Positions 1-11,217 of a stretch of DNA of 64,000 nt are shown here, one piece after another. Every line of letters begins with the position of its first letter. Position 1 is the stretch's first letter. Below the pieces are notes generated by a model. It saw only the letters and a program-made list of their open reading frames with translations. It ran no database searches and was not told where the DNA came from. This stretch comes from Isoetes taiwanensis (Eukaryota; Streptophyta; Lycopodiopsida; Isoetales; Isoetaceae), in assembly GCA_021234155.1 (NCBI GenBank), contig JAJEKV010000001.1, positions 28,477,768 through 28,541,767 of the forward strand, given 5' to 3'. Made by a program: the position numbers and the translations under genes.

Positions 1-1640
1 TGCCAGACATAACGGATTTAGACATTCGCTTATAGGTTCTTGTAAAATGCTGAATAATCGATGCTTAGGGCTCCATAATCTGTTGATAAGGTGCCAAGCA
101 GGAGGCCAAGCAGTGCTAAAATCATGGAGCAGCCTCCTCTGATCCCTGATATTGTTGCCCTTTCAGAGGAAGAAGATTCTGAAGATGACATTCAACTTAA
201 TCAGTGCTTAGAGCTCCTTCCCCGTGAGAGGGTTGAATCCGGCTTCCTCATGTGCCAGCTCGGCGGCGGCAACAAAGCATGGAGGGGCTTCGCCTCCTTT
301 CTCTAAATCCTTCTCTAAATCCTTCCTTCCATTCTCTAAATCCTCCTTTCTCTAAATCCTTTCTCTAATTCCTTCCATTCCGGTTGCCTCATTAACCTCT
401 CTTTCTCAGCTCCTTTATTTATTTTTTTCCATTCTTTTCTTTGCCTCTCCCGGCAGCGGCAACAAGGCGCAGGGGCTCCGCCTCCATACAAGCACATTTG
501 AGCGCCATATCCAAGCTCCGTTCCTTGGCTTTGATCCAAACAGGAAGAGCAGGTTTTTGCCTCTATCGCCTTTCATAGTCTCCTTTCTCTAAATCCTTCC
601 ATTCCGGTGCCTGTGCTTCTTTATTTATTTTTTTCCATTCTTTTCTTTGCCTCTCCCGGCAACAAAAACAAAGCAGCAGCAAAGAAACAAAATGGAAGAA
701 ACAAAGATGAATGACGACTAGCAAAAGAAATGACGAATAGCAAAAGAAATGACGGCCATACCTTATAAAAAGATCTGCCATAGCCTTCTTGCTCCCGATC
801 TTTCCTATTCTTTTTCTGCATGTATGCCCGTTTCTTGCTCCAACTCTTTCCGATTCTTTTTTGCATAGCCACGATTTTCGGCGTAAGTGTTGATTTTGCA
901 TAGCCACGATTAATCTGCCAAGCCAAAATTGTTTAGCAAGCCGGTGGGAGCTATGGCGTTGGGGAGCTTCTTCCAAGTGGTACAAAAGAACTTCTGTCTC
1001 AAAGGTATGTACCAAAGTTTAAATTTCAACCATGGGCGGGAAAAAAAGGCGGGGTATTTAAAATTCAACCATGGGCGGGAAAAAGGCGGGGTAAAATAAT
1101 ACGTTCAAAAAGAAAGTGTAAAATAAATGCTAATAATATAGGATTATATTTTGACGTGTCCCCAATTTCCTCCTTTCATGTGTGTGCTACTATGTTCACA
1201 CGTTAAACATTACGTTGCTTGCCATGGTGCACGTTTCCTAGGCATATATTCTTATTCTAAGGTAAAAATTTAACTTTGCGAAGATCATGATATAATTTAC
1301 ACCTTGTTTAACCCATTTTGAAGGTTCAAGACACAAAATGGGGACAATGCATAGGTCTAATAGGCTCTCGTAGGTTATAATGTGCATTATAGGTGCATAT
1401 GTTGCTATTTACATGTGCATTAGGCATTACTCTTTATATAGCTAAATATGAGCCCAATGGTCCCCTCTTCATATAGCTATATGGTATGGTCCATTAGAAA
1501 GGGGGAGGGTCCATTGGATATGTGTCTATTAGATAATACATGGGGAGGGTCTATTTTTCACGGAAAATACGTAGGAAATTTATGGGGAGGCTATTTTTTC
1601 ATAGAAAATACATAGGATGTTTGAAGGTTATTCATTTTCG
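1..1640. other. AT-rich intergenic DNA with short direct repeats
   Basis: I see no gene. A CT-rich stretch at about 296-420 is partly repeated at 580-665, both containing TTTATTTATTTTTTTCC followed by a CTTTGCCTCTCCCGGCA block. A 35-bp unit containing CAACCATGGGCGGGAAAAA occurs twice in tandem at 1022-1056 and 1061-1094. A short open frame at 91-306 contains an acidic stretch (SEEEDSEDDIQL) and could be an exon remnant, but nothing confirms it. Confidence 0.5.
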
Positions 1641-2200
1641 ACCTTCTCGGACTCTGAGCTTTGAAATTGCCCTTTTTTTACTCTGAGCTGCCTTTTTCGA
1701 CTCGCGAGTCGAGAAAGGCCCTCAAACTTGCATTTTTCGCTTTGAGCTGCCTTTCTCAACTCGCGAGTCGAGAAAGGCCTTCTGACCCCTAAAATCTGCG
1801 TTTCTGGCTTTGAACTGCCTTTCTCGACTCGCGAGTCGAGAAAGGACTTCTGACCCCGAAAACCTGCGTTTCTGGCTTTGAACTGCCTTTCTCGACTCGC
1901 GAGTCGAGAAAGGCCTTCTGACCCCTAAAACCTGCGTTTCTGGCTTTGAACTGCCTTTCTCGACTCGCGAGTCGAGAAAGGCCTTCTGATCCCTAAAACC
2001 TGCGTTTTTCGCTTTGAGCTGCCTTTCTCGACTCGCGAGTCGAGAAAAGTACTCTGGACTTAAAACACGTGTTTTTAAACTTTGAGAACGCCTTTCTCGA
2101 CTCGCGAGTCGAGAAAGGCCTTCTGACCCCTAAAACTGCGTTTTTCGCTTTGAGCTGCCTTTCTCGACTCGCGAGTCGAGAAAGGCTCTCAGGCCTGTAT
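1640..2200. repeat. Tandem array of eight 68-bp units, each centred on a perfect palindrome
   Basis: Eight units with spacing 59, 68, 68, 68, 68, 69 and 67 bp. The TCGCGA centres are at 1702, 1761, 1829, 1897, 1965, 2033, 2102 and 2169. Six or seven units share a perfect 26-bp palindrome (CTTTCTCGACTCG and its complement); the core TCGACTCGCGAGTCGA is nearly invariant. Spacer text such as CTTCTGACCCCTAAAACCTGCG is also conserved. A degenerate unit at 1640-1690 lacks the palindrome. No protein or known repeat family is recognised. Confidence 0.9.
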
Positions 2201-2210
2201 TTTCCAAAAA

Positions 2211-4415
2211 TGGCCCTAAGAACTGTGTTTTATTTTAATTTTTTTGCCTGTAGCATCACTTGACTAACTTGATTTTGTCTTTTACAGTCCTTATCTCGAC
2301 CAGATAGTACATGTTTGGGAGCAATGAAAAGACCAGTTCATTGAAGAAAGATGCCGAGAAGAGGGTGGTGACATCAGTTGGACATACAAGCACGTGGCCT
2401 ATGAAGGAACTCCTCATACAAATTTCTATCGTCTGTAAGTTGCTCCGTGACTTGGACAGAGCTCCACCCGCCGTTTGCACTAGGTGGTTCATGTGTGAAG
2501 AGGGTGTAATCATTGTGATAATACGACCACTATGGTCGCTTCACTCACTCTAATATATATTGTAATGATCCCATTTATAAATACAAGGTATCTCAAAACT
2601 AGTATTTTTTGGTAATTAAGTAAACAATTTGCTTATTTTTTGTTGGAATTTGTGATCTCTTGTCTACCCACCTAAGAAAATAGAGCCAAAATGTCATGGT
2701 AAAGGAATTCACCCTCACGCGAAAAACTCTTATTTTGGATGACAAATAAGCCCTAAAACAGGGACTCGACTCGTTATCCGACAAAAACTGGGAGAAAGCT
2801 TGGATGCACAGTAACAGTCAAACATTCGAATTAAGGACAGTTTTCGGGTCGGGGTGCTCCTTCTTGTGTAAAATAACAGAGTTCCGCAAAAAAGTGGGAA
2901 TGGAATGAGTCCCACTTTAATTAAATACGACTTAATATTTTCCATCTCCTTGTTCCATCCTAGCTAGCTCTTGCAGATTCTCAGCGATTCCAGTGAGCCC
3001 ATGAGGAGTTCCTTGGCAATTTGTTTTACAGAGGAACACAAAATGCAAGCCTGCCAAGCGCTCAGCTATTCTCTGAATTGAACTGAGCAAATGTATTGTC
3101 TGCCTCAGACAACCCTAATTAGGGCTCTATTACAGCTATAAATTAGGTCATGAACAGGCCGATTCCTTATATATGCAAGAACCTAATCCATGTAGAATCA
3201 AAGCCTTACCTTTTATCAAGGTTCAGGATCTCTCCAAGCATTCGTATGCCAGATGTGCGGTGGCCAATAGCTTATATGTTCCTACAGTATAAGTTCAAGA
3301 AATCGTGCAAAATTTTAGGGCATAGAATGAGAATCAGAGAACGTATTCCGTCCATGTATATTCCATGGTTTTATTTATTCAAATATTGTGCACCATTGAA
3401 CCATTGAATCATGGAACCAAGTTGAACCGACTTATTTGATTCAAGTTTCATATCTTAGCCTGCCCTCAACGGTCTAAACAAGCTTCAAGAATTTTTCTTT
3501 TGTCAATACCGAGTTCTCCATGCAAACAAGTGTGTCCATATCTTTGGAACCATTGAGCGCAAAATGAGCATATTGGGCGCATTATCATGACTTGGCCAGT
3601 AAACCACCAAATCTTTTAAGATATAGCTCTATTGAGTCCTGTATAACAAGTCCATCATTACTTCTAATTAAAAAAAAAAAAAAAAACAGGCTTGAACTAG
3701 TCTATACTAGCACAAACATCAGCATTGGTCAATCCCGCCGCTGTCTTATCTGGCCATACAAGAACCGTTAAGTCCTAGATGGTACCATCCTTTCCTGGTA
3801 TACAGCATATATGTTATCATATAACAAACCTTTCCTTGGTATACAGTTACAAAAATCTCTAACCTTTTTACAACACGCCTACTGAAAAGCCATTGAAAGG
3901 TCCGAGTAAAGTAGGCCATTATGCCTAATTCCTAATGGATACAATTAGAGCTATAACGATATAACTCTTGTCTACAAAATACAAATAGACCCTATTCCAT
4001 GAATAATATATATTAATCTACTGTTCTGAAACGCTACAGCAGTTAGCACACTTATGCAACCTGGCACAAGCACGATACTTTCAATTAGAGTTCAAAAAGA
4101 ACTTCCCATACTTGAGCATTTGGAACTTCATATTTCTGCTGTATATTTAATTCAGAAAATAACAAGACTATAACATACAAGGTAAATTCTGCCAATGTAT
4201 AAAAGTGATGAGACTAGCAAAGTGCCTGAAAAGAAAGAAAATGAAGACTCCGCTTCAGCCTTCACACCAGTAGTCAGAGTCAAGCTCAAGGGACCGATGA
4301 ACAGCCCAAGAACACAGAAAATGCGTTGCAGGTTGTTCCCTACATTGCTCTAACACCATCTCCGCTTCATATTCTCTGTCTGATGAGCCTAATTTTAACC
4401 CAGCAATGAGAAATC
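2211..4415. other. Intergenic stretch, no convincing gene
   Basis: A possible exon lies at about 2288-2435, between an acceptor-like TTTTGTCTTTTACAG and a donor-like GTAAGT, but its frames are short and unrecognised. A run of about 19 A occurs near 3670. The rest is AT-rich and shows nothing I can name. The last five bases plus the next few form the left insertion site of element A. Confidence 0.5.
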
Positions 4416-4420
4416 GCTGG

Positions 4421-6984
4421 TTATGGCAGCATGGAAGAGCTAAGCACATTACTAGACTAATCCTTATACTTTGATCTGAATTTCAAGGCACTAGAAGAAT
4501 GCTATATTGGCATACATTGAAAGCTTGAAGAGCAAGGAGAGGACAATTAACTAAGGTTACTCAAAAGAGGCAAGAGGAGAATCAAGCAAAAGAAAAGATG
4601 AGAAAGGAAAAGAAGACCCCTAGAAGATCATCTCTTGGTATGTGATCATTTGAGTTCTTGGCATCTTTGTGCAGTTCAACTCCCATTCCACATCCCCCAT
4701 ACTTTCCACCACCATAAAACACCCATGAGATTTTGAATTCCATGCTTACAATCCCTTTCCAAGTCAAACTTAGCTTTGAAAATTCTTTCTAGTCAAAACT
4801 ACACCTTCAAGAACCATTCATCTGTTGTACATCTCTCACACCACTTCATCACCATCCAAAGGTCCAAAACTTCATTTGACTTGGTCATACATGTGGTCAA
4901 AAGTCAACATTTCGTGCATCATGGTCAAAGGAAGGGGAAAGTCACAAAATCCCCAAGGGAAATATTCAAGACTCAAGTGTGCCCAAGGGAATGTCAAAAA
5001 GTTGCATTTTACAAAAATTGACCCATGAAGGGTGCGTTCTATGTGCCAAGTCACCATACACATCACCACTCTAGTCATGCCATGTCATGCTCCCATTTCC
5101 TTGTTCAAACTCTAAGTCTTTGTCAAAGGCCTCAAATTTGCACCCATGAGATGACACATCACCTTGCCACATCGTCATTGGCACTACCACATCACCATCC
5201 ACATGTCACACACATCATCGTCACATCACTTGCAATTTTGACTAGAAAGAATTTTCTAAGCCCAAGTTGATTGACACGTCACCACCACTATTTGCCATGT
5301 CATGCCCGCCTAGCCATGTCACCACTCTCACATGCCACATCATTCATCCTTTGAGCCATTTTTTAAGCCAAAGTCAAAGTGTCCTATTGCAAGAAAAGAT
5401 TCCAGAATCTTCTAGAGTGCAAAAAAAGATTCCCTTTAAAAAAAAGAAAATTGAAAAATTGTTTTATCTTGAGCCTTATATTCACCTCCTAGGGAATCGT
5501 GCCATAGTCCTTGGAATAAAAAATTTTCCTATCTACCCCCCCCCCCCCCCCAAAAGCCTATTTGTTCTCCCCAGCCAACCCCCCCATGCCACGTGGAACA
5601 TCGGGGCGTGTGGGGCGGTTGAGGTACCGAATCCCACGTGGATATTGCATGCAATTATTATAAATACTGGATTTTCTTTTCGTTATATACCTTGAGCTGC
5701 CGAACCGAAAAAAGCCTGTGGGATATTTCATTGGAATTTTCAAGAACCCTAAAACCTGAGAGCGGCAAGATCCGATTGATTCGGCCAAACTAACCACTCA
5801 ATCATACCTCAAACCTGCCGGATCACTCTGTTTAATGCCAAGAACACATATTGAAAGCAACAAGACAGAGAATTGAATGAAATTAATCAAGAATGCAACA
5901 GAATAGAGCATCTACAAAAAGGACTTTTTTACAGAAGAAAAAATCGAGGGCTTTAAGGCGAAGAAGTGATTGCTTGCTTTGAAGAAGGACCGGCTTGATC
6001 GATTTGAGCTTGATTCTGACCTCCAAACTTGATCTGCAATTCGGATTATTGGCTAAATTATCTGGATTGACTTATTGTCTACCTATTTGATCCTGCGCCC
6101 AAGACTCAGAGCTTGGGATTCATATTGTTATCCTTTGAGTACCTGAATTAATTGAAAATCCGACCCTTGTTGTTAAGTGTTTGTGCCACTTGTTGATCTG
6201 TTCTTAAAAAGGTAGCTGCCTCTAGAGTTTGTTTGCAGCATCTTATCTTAGCAGCCAAATATCATGAATATCTCATCTCAGCATGTTTCTAGCAAGTGCA
6301 AAACAATCCCTGTGCTACCCTAGATCATCAAGACAACGTTGAATCACCTGTTCTAGATATATTGTAGCAGAAGTCAGTATCAAGCATTAGAACGAGAGAT
6401 AGAAATGCCTAGGGCATCAAGATTATTGCCTAATACATACTAAATATAGGAACCTTAGAATTAGTGCGCATTTTCCCCATAGACAGGATTTTGTTCACAG
6501 TTGTCTACACTTTGTAGCAGTCAGCCAAAAACATTCAAAAAGAAAAAAAATCTGAAATTCTGTTTGCCAAAAGCATCAAGGCCCCTTATGTGCAGACCTC
6601 TCCAGAATAGGTAGAGTTTTCAAAACCAAAAAATCTATTGCCATTAGCGAGATCACAAATTGAGCTCTCTGCCAGGGATATTGACCAGAAATTGATTGGG
6701 TCAGGAGCAATAATTTGGCCTATCTAGCCTTGTCAGATCTACTCAGACTTTTGCAGCCAAACAATTATAGATGTTGAGCATCTGTGCAATCATGTACAAA
6801 GCTCAAATGGTGTGTATATGGCAGACATTCTTCTGAGGCAGATTTTTTATCATTCAGGGAAAGTTGTTTCAAACAATCTCTTGAGCATTCTCCTTAGAGT
6901 TTTTGCACTAAGAGTGGTTGCCTCAAGCAACCTGGAGGTTCTAAACCACTGAAGTTGAAGGTTTTGCCAGGAACACCTTCAACA
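4421..6984 (+). repeat. 5' LTR of element A
   Basis: 2564-bp LTR starting TTATGGCAGC and ending CCTTCAACA. It matches 13251-15803 with scattered substitutions and small indels, for example a segment at about 4959-4977 missing from the 3' copy. The ends are TT...CA rather than the usual TG...CA; the position is set by the GCTGG target duplication. It contains a run of about 17 C near 5536-5552 and a TATA box at 5659-5666. Confidence 0.92.
5659..5666 (+). promoter_or_regulatory. TATA box of element A 5' LTR
   Basis: TATAAATA in a TTATTATAAATACTGG context, conserved in the 3' LTR at 14476-14483. It is the best candidate for the U3 promoter of the genomic RNA. Inferred from motif and position only. 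Confidence 0.55.
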
Positions 6985-6987
6985 TTT

Positions 6988-7006
6988 TGGAGGTTCTACC
7001 GAGATC
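6988..7006 (+). other. Primer-binding site of element A
   Basis: TGGAGGTTCTACCGAGATC starts three bases after the 5' LTR. It begins with TGG, as expected for pairing with a tRNA 3' CCA end. The same string follows the LTRs of elements D (minus strand, 61493-61475) and E (52085). I cannot assign the tRNA. Confidence 0.7.
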
Positions 7007-7025
7007 TTTCCTGGAATCTGGACTC

Positions 7026-8084
7026 ATGGCACCCAGAAGAACTAATGAGGCATCTGAGCATGCTGAAGCACAAGAAAATCATGAGGCTACTGCTCCAACA
7101 CCTACTGTCACTATACAAGCAAATTCAGGTATGCCCTGTCATTATTTTGAGTTGAACATGCCTATTCCAATTCCCACCTTTGATCCAAGCATGAATGCCA
7201 ATAATTTCCTGAAGACTTTTGAAGAATACTACCAAGAATATGGTCACAAAAAAGGCTGTAAGTTCTCTGAGTTTAAAAAATGTTTTAAGAATGATGAAGT
7301 TAGGGCTTGGCTGGAGTATGTTATAAGTTTAGGTGCCAATTCTTGGGATGAATTAGTAAAAAAATTCTTGGCACGCTTTGGTAAGCTTTTGGATCCCCAA
7401 GATTTGATATTTGAGTTGCAAACTTTTCGCATTAAGCATGGTGAAAGTGTGCACCAATATGTGGAAAGGTTTAACCTCTATCTTGTCAAATGCCAAATCA
7501 ACCAGGTTCCTAATCATACCTTACATCTTGTGGCATCTTTTATCAAAGGGTTAAGCAGCAGACCAAGAATCCACAGAAAGTTATTGAAGATTCAAAAACA
7601 AGAGGGATTTGACACAATACATAAAGCCTTCACCAAGGCCACTGAAATTGCAGATATGATTTCTTACTTGCCAGATGATATGCACTCACCACATGACCCT
7701 TTTTTTCCAGATTATGAGCAAGAGTATATGGGACCAGGACCTGTGCCGGTTTATGCTGTCCAGAAAGAGAAGAAAAAGGTAAAAATGGAAGATGTTGAGG
7801 CTCCTGCAGCAGATGTAAGAGCTGAGATCACCAAAATATCTGAAGCACTGGTTGAGGTGACCAAACAACTCCAAGAACTAAAGAATTCAAAATTTGAGAA
7901 GAAAACTTATCCTCCTTGTGTGCATTGCTTCAGAGATACTCACTCCTCTGATTATTGTTGGTATAGGCCATGCACAAAGTGTGGAAAAAGAGGTCTCTTT
8001 GGCAAAGAATGTCATGTGTGTACTTTTTGTAAGGCTGTAGGGCATTATGAAGATAGGTGTAGTGTAAAAGAGTACTTTGCCTAG
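7026..8084 (+). CDS. gag: Gag polyprotein of element A (capsid and zinc knuckles)
   Basis: Structural Gag protein that would form the virus-like particle and bind element RNA. The start MAPRRTNEAS is chosen because it is the first ATG after the PBS and is shared with element D. The middle holds a Retrotrans_gag-like capsid core (W-x-x-L, FLARFG, YVERFNLYL, FIKGL motifs), followed by a basic segment and three zinc knuckles near the C terminus: CVHC..H..C, CTKC..C and CTFC..H..C. The second knuckle has Leu where element D has His, so it is probably dead. The frame stops at TAG (8082-8084) because of a one-base insertion relative to D; coding continues in another frame into the protease linker, which suggests Gag and Pro were one frame originally. 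Confidence 0.9.
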   Translation: MAPRRTNEASEHAEAQENHEATAPTPTVTIQANSGMPCHYFELNMPIPIPTFDPSMNANNFLKTFEEYYQEYGHKKGCKFSEFKKCFKNDEVRAWLEYVISLGANSWDELVKKFLARFGKLLDPQDLIFELQTFRIKHGESVHQYVERFNLYLVKCQINQVPNHTLHLVASFIKGLSSRPRIHRKLLKIQKQEGFDTIHKAFTKATEIADMISYLPDDMHSPHDPFFPDYEQEYMGPGPVPVYAVQKEKKKVKMEDVEAPAADVRAEITKISEALVEVTKQLQELKNSKFEKKTYPPCVHCFRDTHSSDYCWYRPCTKCGKRGLFGKECHVCTFCKAVGHYEDRCSVKEYFA

Positions 8085-9237
8085 GCAAGAGAAATCAAAA
8101 ACTAATGAGCAAAATGCCTCCATAAGATTTGTGCAGGAAATTGAAGAGCAAGAAGAAATAATGGCTGTTCATACCAGGAGAATGAATAATGCAAAAGAGA
8201 AAGAGCCAGCTCATGCAAATGAGGAAGCTGAAGTGTTGAAACACAAGGAAGCTGAGCAAGCAATGGTTGTACCTCCTCCACCTGCTCAAAAGTTTGTGAA
8301 AAAGGAGAAGGACTGTGAGGATTTTGAATATTTGCTGAAGAATTCTAAAATCTGTGTTGATTTGCTAACTTTGCTTAAGATAGCTCCATCTTACAGAAAA
8401 AAGTTCTCAATCTGACCAGAAGATGAGTTTGCACTAACAAATCATATTGAAGAACATATGCTTACTCAGGAGGATTATGATCCAGGGGCTTTTACATGTG
8501 TTGCCAAAATGGGCAAAAAGATTTTGACTAAGGTTTTACTAGATGGAGGATCACCCCTAAATGTCATGCCCCATCATGTTATGAGGTTGTGTGGTCGTGA
8601 GATAGATAAGAAAGCTCCAATAATATTGAAATCTTTCTTAGACACGAAGATTACAAGGGGGATTCACTCATGTATAAGGGGGATATGCCATCTGCGTGCA
8701 TGGGGTGGCAAAAAACCCCCCTGTATATGGATCTTTAAAAGCCAATTTTGACCCCTTTCGAATAAAATTACCTAGGATAGTGCAAAAAATACCAGAAAAA
8801 GGACCCCCTGCCGACCGTATATGTACGAAAATGGGTCCAAAAAACCCCTTCCCCTTGCATGCAGATGGGTTATACGCCCAAAACTGTGAACCCCCCTTGG
8901 AAAATTAACCCTGTTGATGTTGAAGATATAATTGTTGCAGCTAATTTTGTTGTGGTTGCATTTGACGGGATAGAAGACAAGTCAGACATATATGACTTAC
9001 TCTTGGGAAGAAAATGACTTTCTACAGTTGATGCCAGGCCTGTATGGTCAAAAGGGGAGTGTACTATTTCAAGTGGCAGAAAAAAGATATTATACAACAA
9101 GTTGGGAGAATTTGAAACCATGAATTTCATTGAAGAAGAAATGCTATTGTCAAGTCCATGTGGGGAATTTGAGCTGAATGCAATGAAGTTGGAATCCAGC
9201 ATGGGAATTCCTAGTGAGTTAGCATCTCCTAAACCAG
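8085..9237 (+). pseudogene. pro: Protease region of element A, interrupted by a MITE
   Basis: Retropepsin-like aspartic protease that would cleave the polyprotein. The active-site segment VLLDGGSPLNVMPHHV has DGG in place of the usual DT/SG, a variant also present in element D. The domain is broken at 8654 by a 246-bp MITE and resumes at 8908. A TGA at about 9015 replaces the Trp of the GRKWLSTVDA segment seen in element D, and TGACC near 8413 closes the first piece. Not functional in this copy. Confidence 0.85.
8654..8899. mobile_element. hAT-like MITE inserted in the protease of element A
   Basis: 246 bp absent from the homologous position in element D. Ends are 14-bp terminal inverted repeats, CAAGGGGGATTCAC and the complement of GTGAACCCCCCTTG, one mismatch. 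Flanks GAAGATTA (8646-8653) and GAAAATTA (8900-8907) form an imperfect 8-bp target duplication, which is the hAT superfamily size. It has no coding capacity. Confidence 0.85.
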
Positions 9238-9730
9238 GTAATTTTGCATACTTGTGGTTTGATGGTGGTGTGTCTAAAAGGCTTAATGTGGCCTCTTCTG
9301 CTGCTGTTCTCAAAGACTCTTCTAATAGGCTGTTGGCAAAGGTAGGAAGAATCTATCCTAACACTACTTCTAACATGGCAAATACGAAGCTTTAATTGCA
9401 GGTCTCCAAGAGGCGAGAAATTTGAGCATTGATGAAATAGTTATCTTTGGAGATTCTCAACTTGTCTGCAGGCAAATATTGGGAGAATATCAGGCCAAAA
9501 ATGAGGACATGATACTGCTCAGAAATCAAGCTATGTAGGAATTGAAGAATTTTGAGACTTGGGAGCTTTGTCATGTGCCAAGAGAGCAGAACTATGAGGC
9601 TGATTCTTTATGCAAAAGTGTTCTCCTTGAACACTTAGCTGAAGGAGCAATACAAGAGGAAGAGCTAGAAAAGAAAGATCTACAACAATTATACCCCATT
9701 CTGGTAATCAATGCAAGTGAAGACAAATAA
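9238..9730 (+). pseudogene. Extra (acquired-type) RNase H domain of element A, upstream of RT
   Basis: An RVT_3/RNase HI-type domain that would degrade RNA in RNA:DNA hybrids. The four acidic positions can be seen: FDGG (about 9261), the Glu of AEYKALIAGL (readable in element D; a one-base deletion near 9386 shifts frame here), GDSQLVCRQI (about 9451) and the final Asp in REQNYEADSL (about 9590). It sits between protease and RT, not after the native RNase H. Lesions: the deletion at 9386, TAG at about 9536, and a deletion at about 9725 before RT. Confidence 0.82.
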
Positions 9731-10640
9731 AGTCAATAAGAGAGGTCTAGATAGAGTACTGTATGTTACGGATCTGTTTAAAGAGGAGGATAATGCCTTT
9801 GTTACTAAATTCTTTGATGATTGGGATTATGATGAATTGGTTGGTGTTGACAAAAGTATTTGTGAGTTTGAAATTAAGATCAAGGAAGGTATGAAACCCA
9901 TGGTGCAAAAGTTAAGAAGAATTAATGCATCTCTATTAGGACTAATCAAGGAGGGATTATATAAAATGAAGGATGCAGGTGTGATTGCAGAAATTATGAA
10001 TCCTGAGTGGCTATCCTGTATTGTCCCTGTTGACAAGAAAAATAAGACCATTAGAATTTGCATTGATTATAGAGACTTGAACAAGGCCACCATCAAAGAT
10101 TGTTATCCATTGCCATTTCTAGAAGAGGTTTTGCATGCTGTGGCAGGAAAAGATATTTATTCCTTCCTAGATGGCTTCTCAGGTTTTAATCAAATAAGTA
10201 TCAAAGAAGAGGATCAGCCAAAAACTTCATTTATTACACCTTGGGGAACATTTGCCATGAAACGGATGCCATTTGGATTAATGAATGCTTCTGCAACATT
10301 CCAGAGAGCCATGGACACGAGTTTTAGAGATATACCTACTAACACTTTTCCTGTGTTCTTAGATGACCTCTGCTTGGGAACTTCCCTTGAAAAACATTTT
10401 GATATGCTAACTATGTTATTTACCTTGTGTAGAAAAGGGGGAGTTAGTTTGAATCCGAAAAAATGTGTTTTCTTATCCTCAAAAAGGGAACTACTTGGAC
10501 ATGTGGTGTCTACAACAGGTATACAAATTGCTGAAACCAAGATTGAGGCTTTAAAAAGGTTGGCACCTCCAAAGACCCTCAAACAGGTAAAAAGTTTTAT
10601 GGGGATGTCATTTTTCTCACACTATGAGCCCAATTTCTAA
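9731..10640 (+). CDS. pol: Reverse transcriptase of element A
   Basis: RNA-directed DNA polymerase. Visible motifs in order: RIN..LGLIKEGL entry segment, WLSCIVPVDKKN, RICIDYRDLNKATIKDCYPLP, YSFLDGFSGFNQI (first catalytic Asp), KTSFITPWGTFA, MPFGLMNASATFQRAMD, FPVFLDDLCLGT (catalytic FLDD in place of the commoner YxDD), LNPKKC and LLGHVVS. These are the order and spacing of a Ty3/gypsy RT. Near 10615 a deletion removes the SFLRMYVPHF segment present in element D and shifts the frame, ending this ORF. Confidence 0.92.
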
Positions 10641-11217
10641 CCTTACAAAGGTTGGAAAATTTTCCAAAAGTGAGAGCAAACATATTCTGATTAATTGGGA
10701 TGAACAATGCCAAGAGTCTTTTGATAAAATCATTAATGCCATTTGTAACTCCATCCTGCTAAAGCCTCCTGATCTTGAAAAGCCTTTCAAAGCTTACATT
10801 AGTGTCATAAAAAGGGCAATTGGTCTGGCATTGTTGCAAGAAGATCATGTGATTGCTTTTGCAAGCAAGATGTGGTCAGACACTGAGCTGAGATATTCCA
10901 GGTTGGAGAAGAGTGCAGCTGCCTTGATGTTCTTGATAGAGAGACAAGGGCACTTGCTTCAAAACAGTCAAATCCAGGTCTTTATGAGGCAGAACCCTTT
11001 ATCACTTCTTTTTGCAAAAAAGCAACCAAAAGCTAAATTGTGCAGATGGGCTTGTAAGGTCCAGATTTATGATATCATTGTTAAAGTGGTCAAGCTGATA
11101 GAAAATCCCAGTTCTTATCTTCCCTATGTGCTATTTGAGCATGAAGATCAAGATGGTCTATGCAATGATGATAATATGACTAACTTGGTTGCTTTTGATG
11201 CAGAAAATGCAGACTAG
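10624..11217 (+). CDS. pol: Degenerate native RNase H (RT connection) of element A
   Basis: Continues the polyprotein after a frameshift. It contains the typical segment after Ty3/gypsy RT (FAKAYISVIKRAIGLALLQ-like, then HVIAFASKMWSDTELRYSRLEKSAAALMF, HLLQN). The position usually occupied by the first catalytic Asp reads ISV, so the domain is probably a catalytically dead tether. This agrees with a second, complete RNase H lying upstream of RT. It ends at a TAG (about 11215) where element D has Trp. Confidence 0.8.
   Translation: MSPISNLTKVGKFSKSESKHILINWDEQCQESFDKIINAICNSILLKPPDLEKPFKAYISVIKRAIGLALLQEDHVIAFASKMWSDTELRYSRLEKSAAALMFLIERQGHLLQNSQIQVFMRQNPLSLLFAKKQPKAKLCRWACKVQIYDIIVKVVKLIENPSSYLPYVLFEHEDQDGLCNDDNMTNLVAFDAENAD

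Noticed and set aside
1690-2190. CRISPR-like array
   Set aside because: Regular palindromic repeats, but the spacers are themselves conserved and the context is a eukaryotic nuclear genome; it is a tandem satellite-like repeat.
2288-2435. Exon of a BED-finger/hAT-type gene
   Set aside because: Good splice-like ends, but no cysteine pairs or family motif in any frame.
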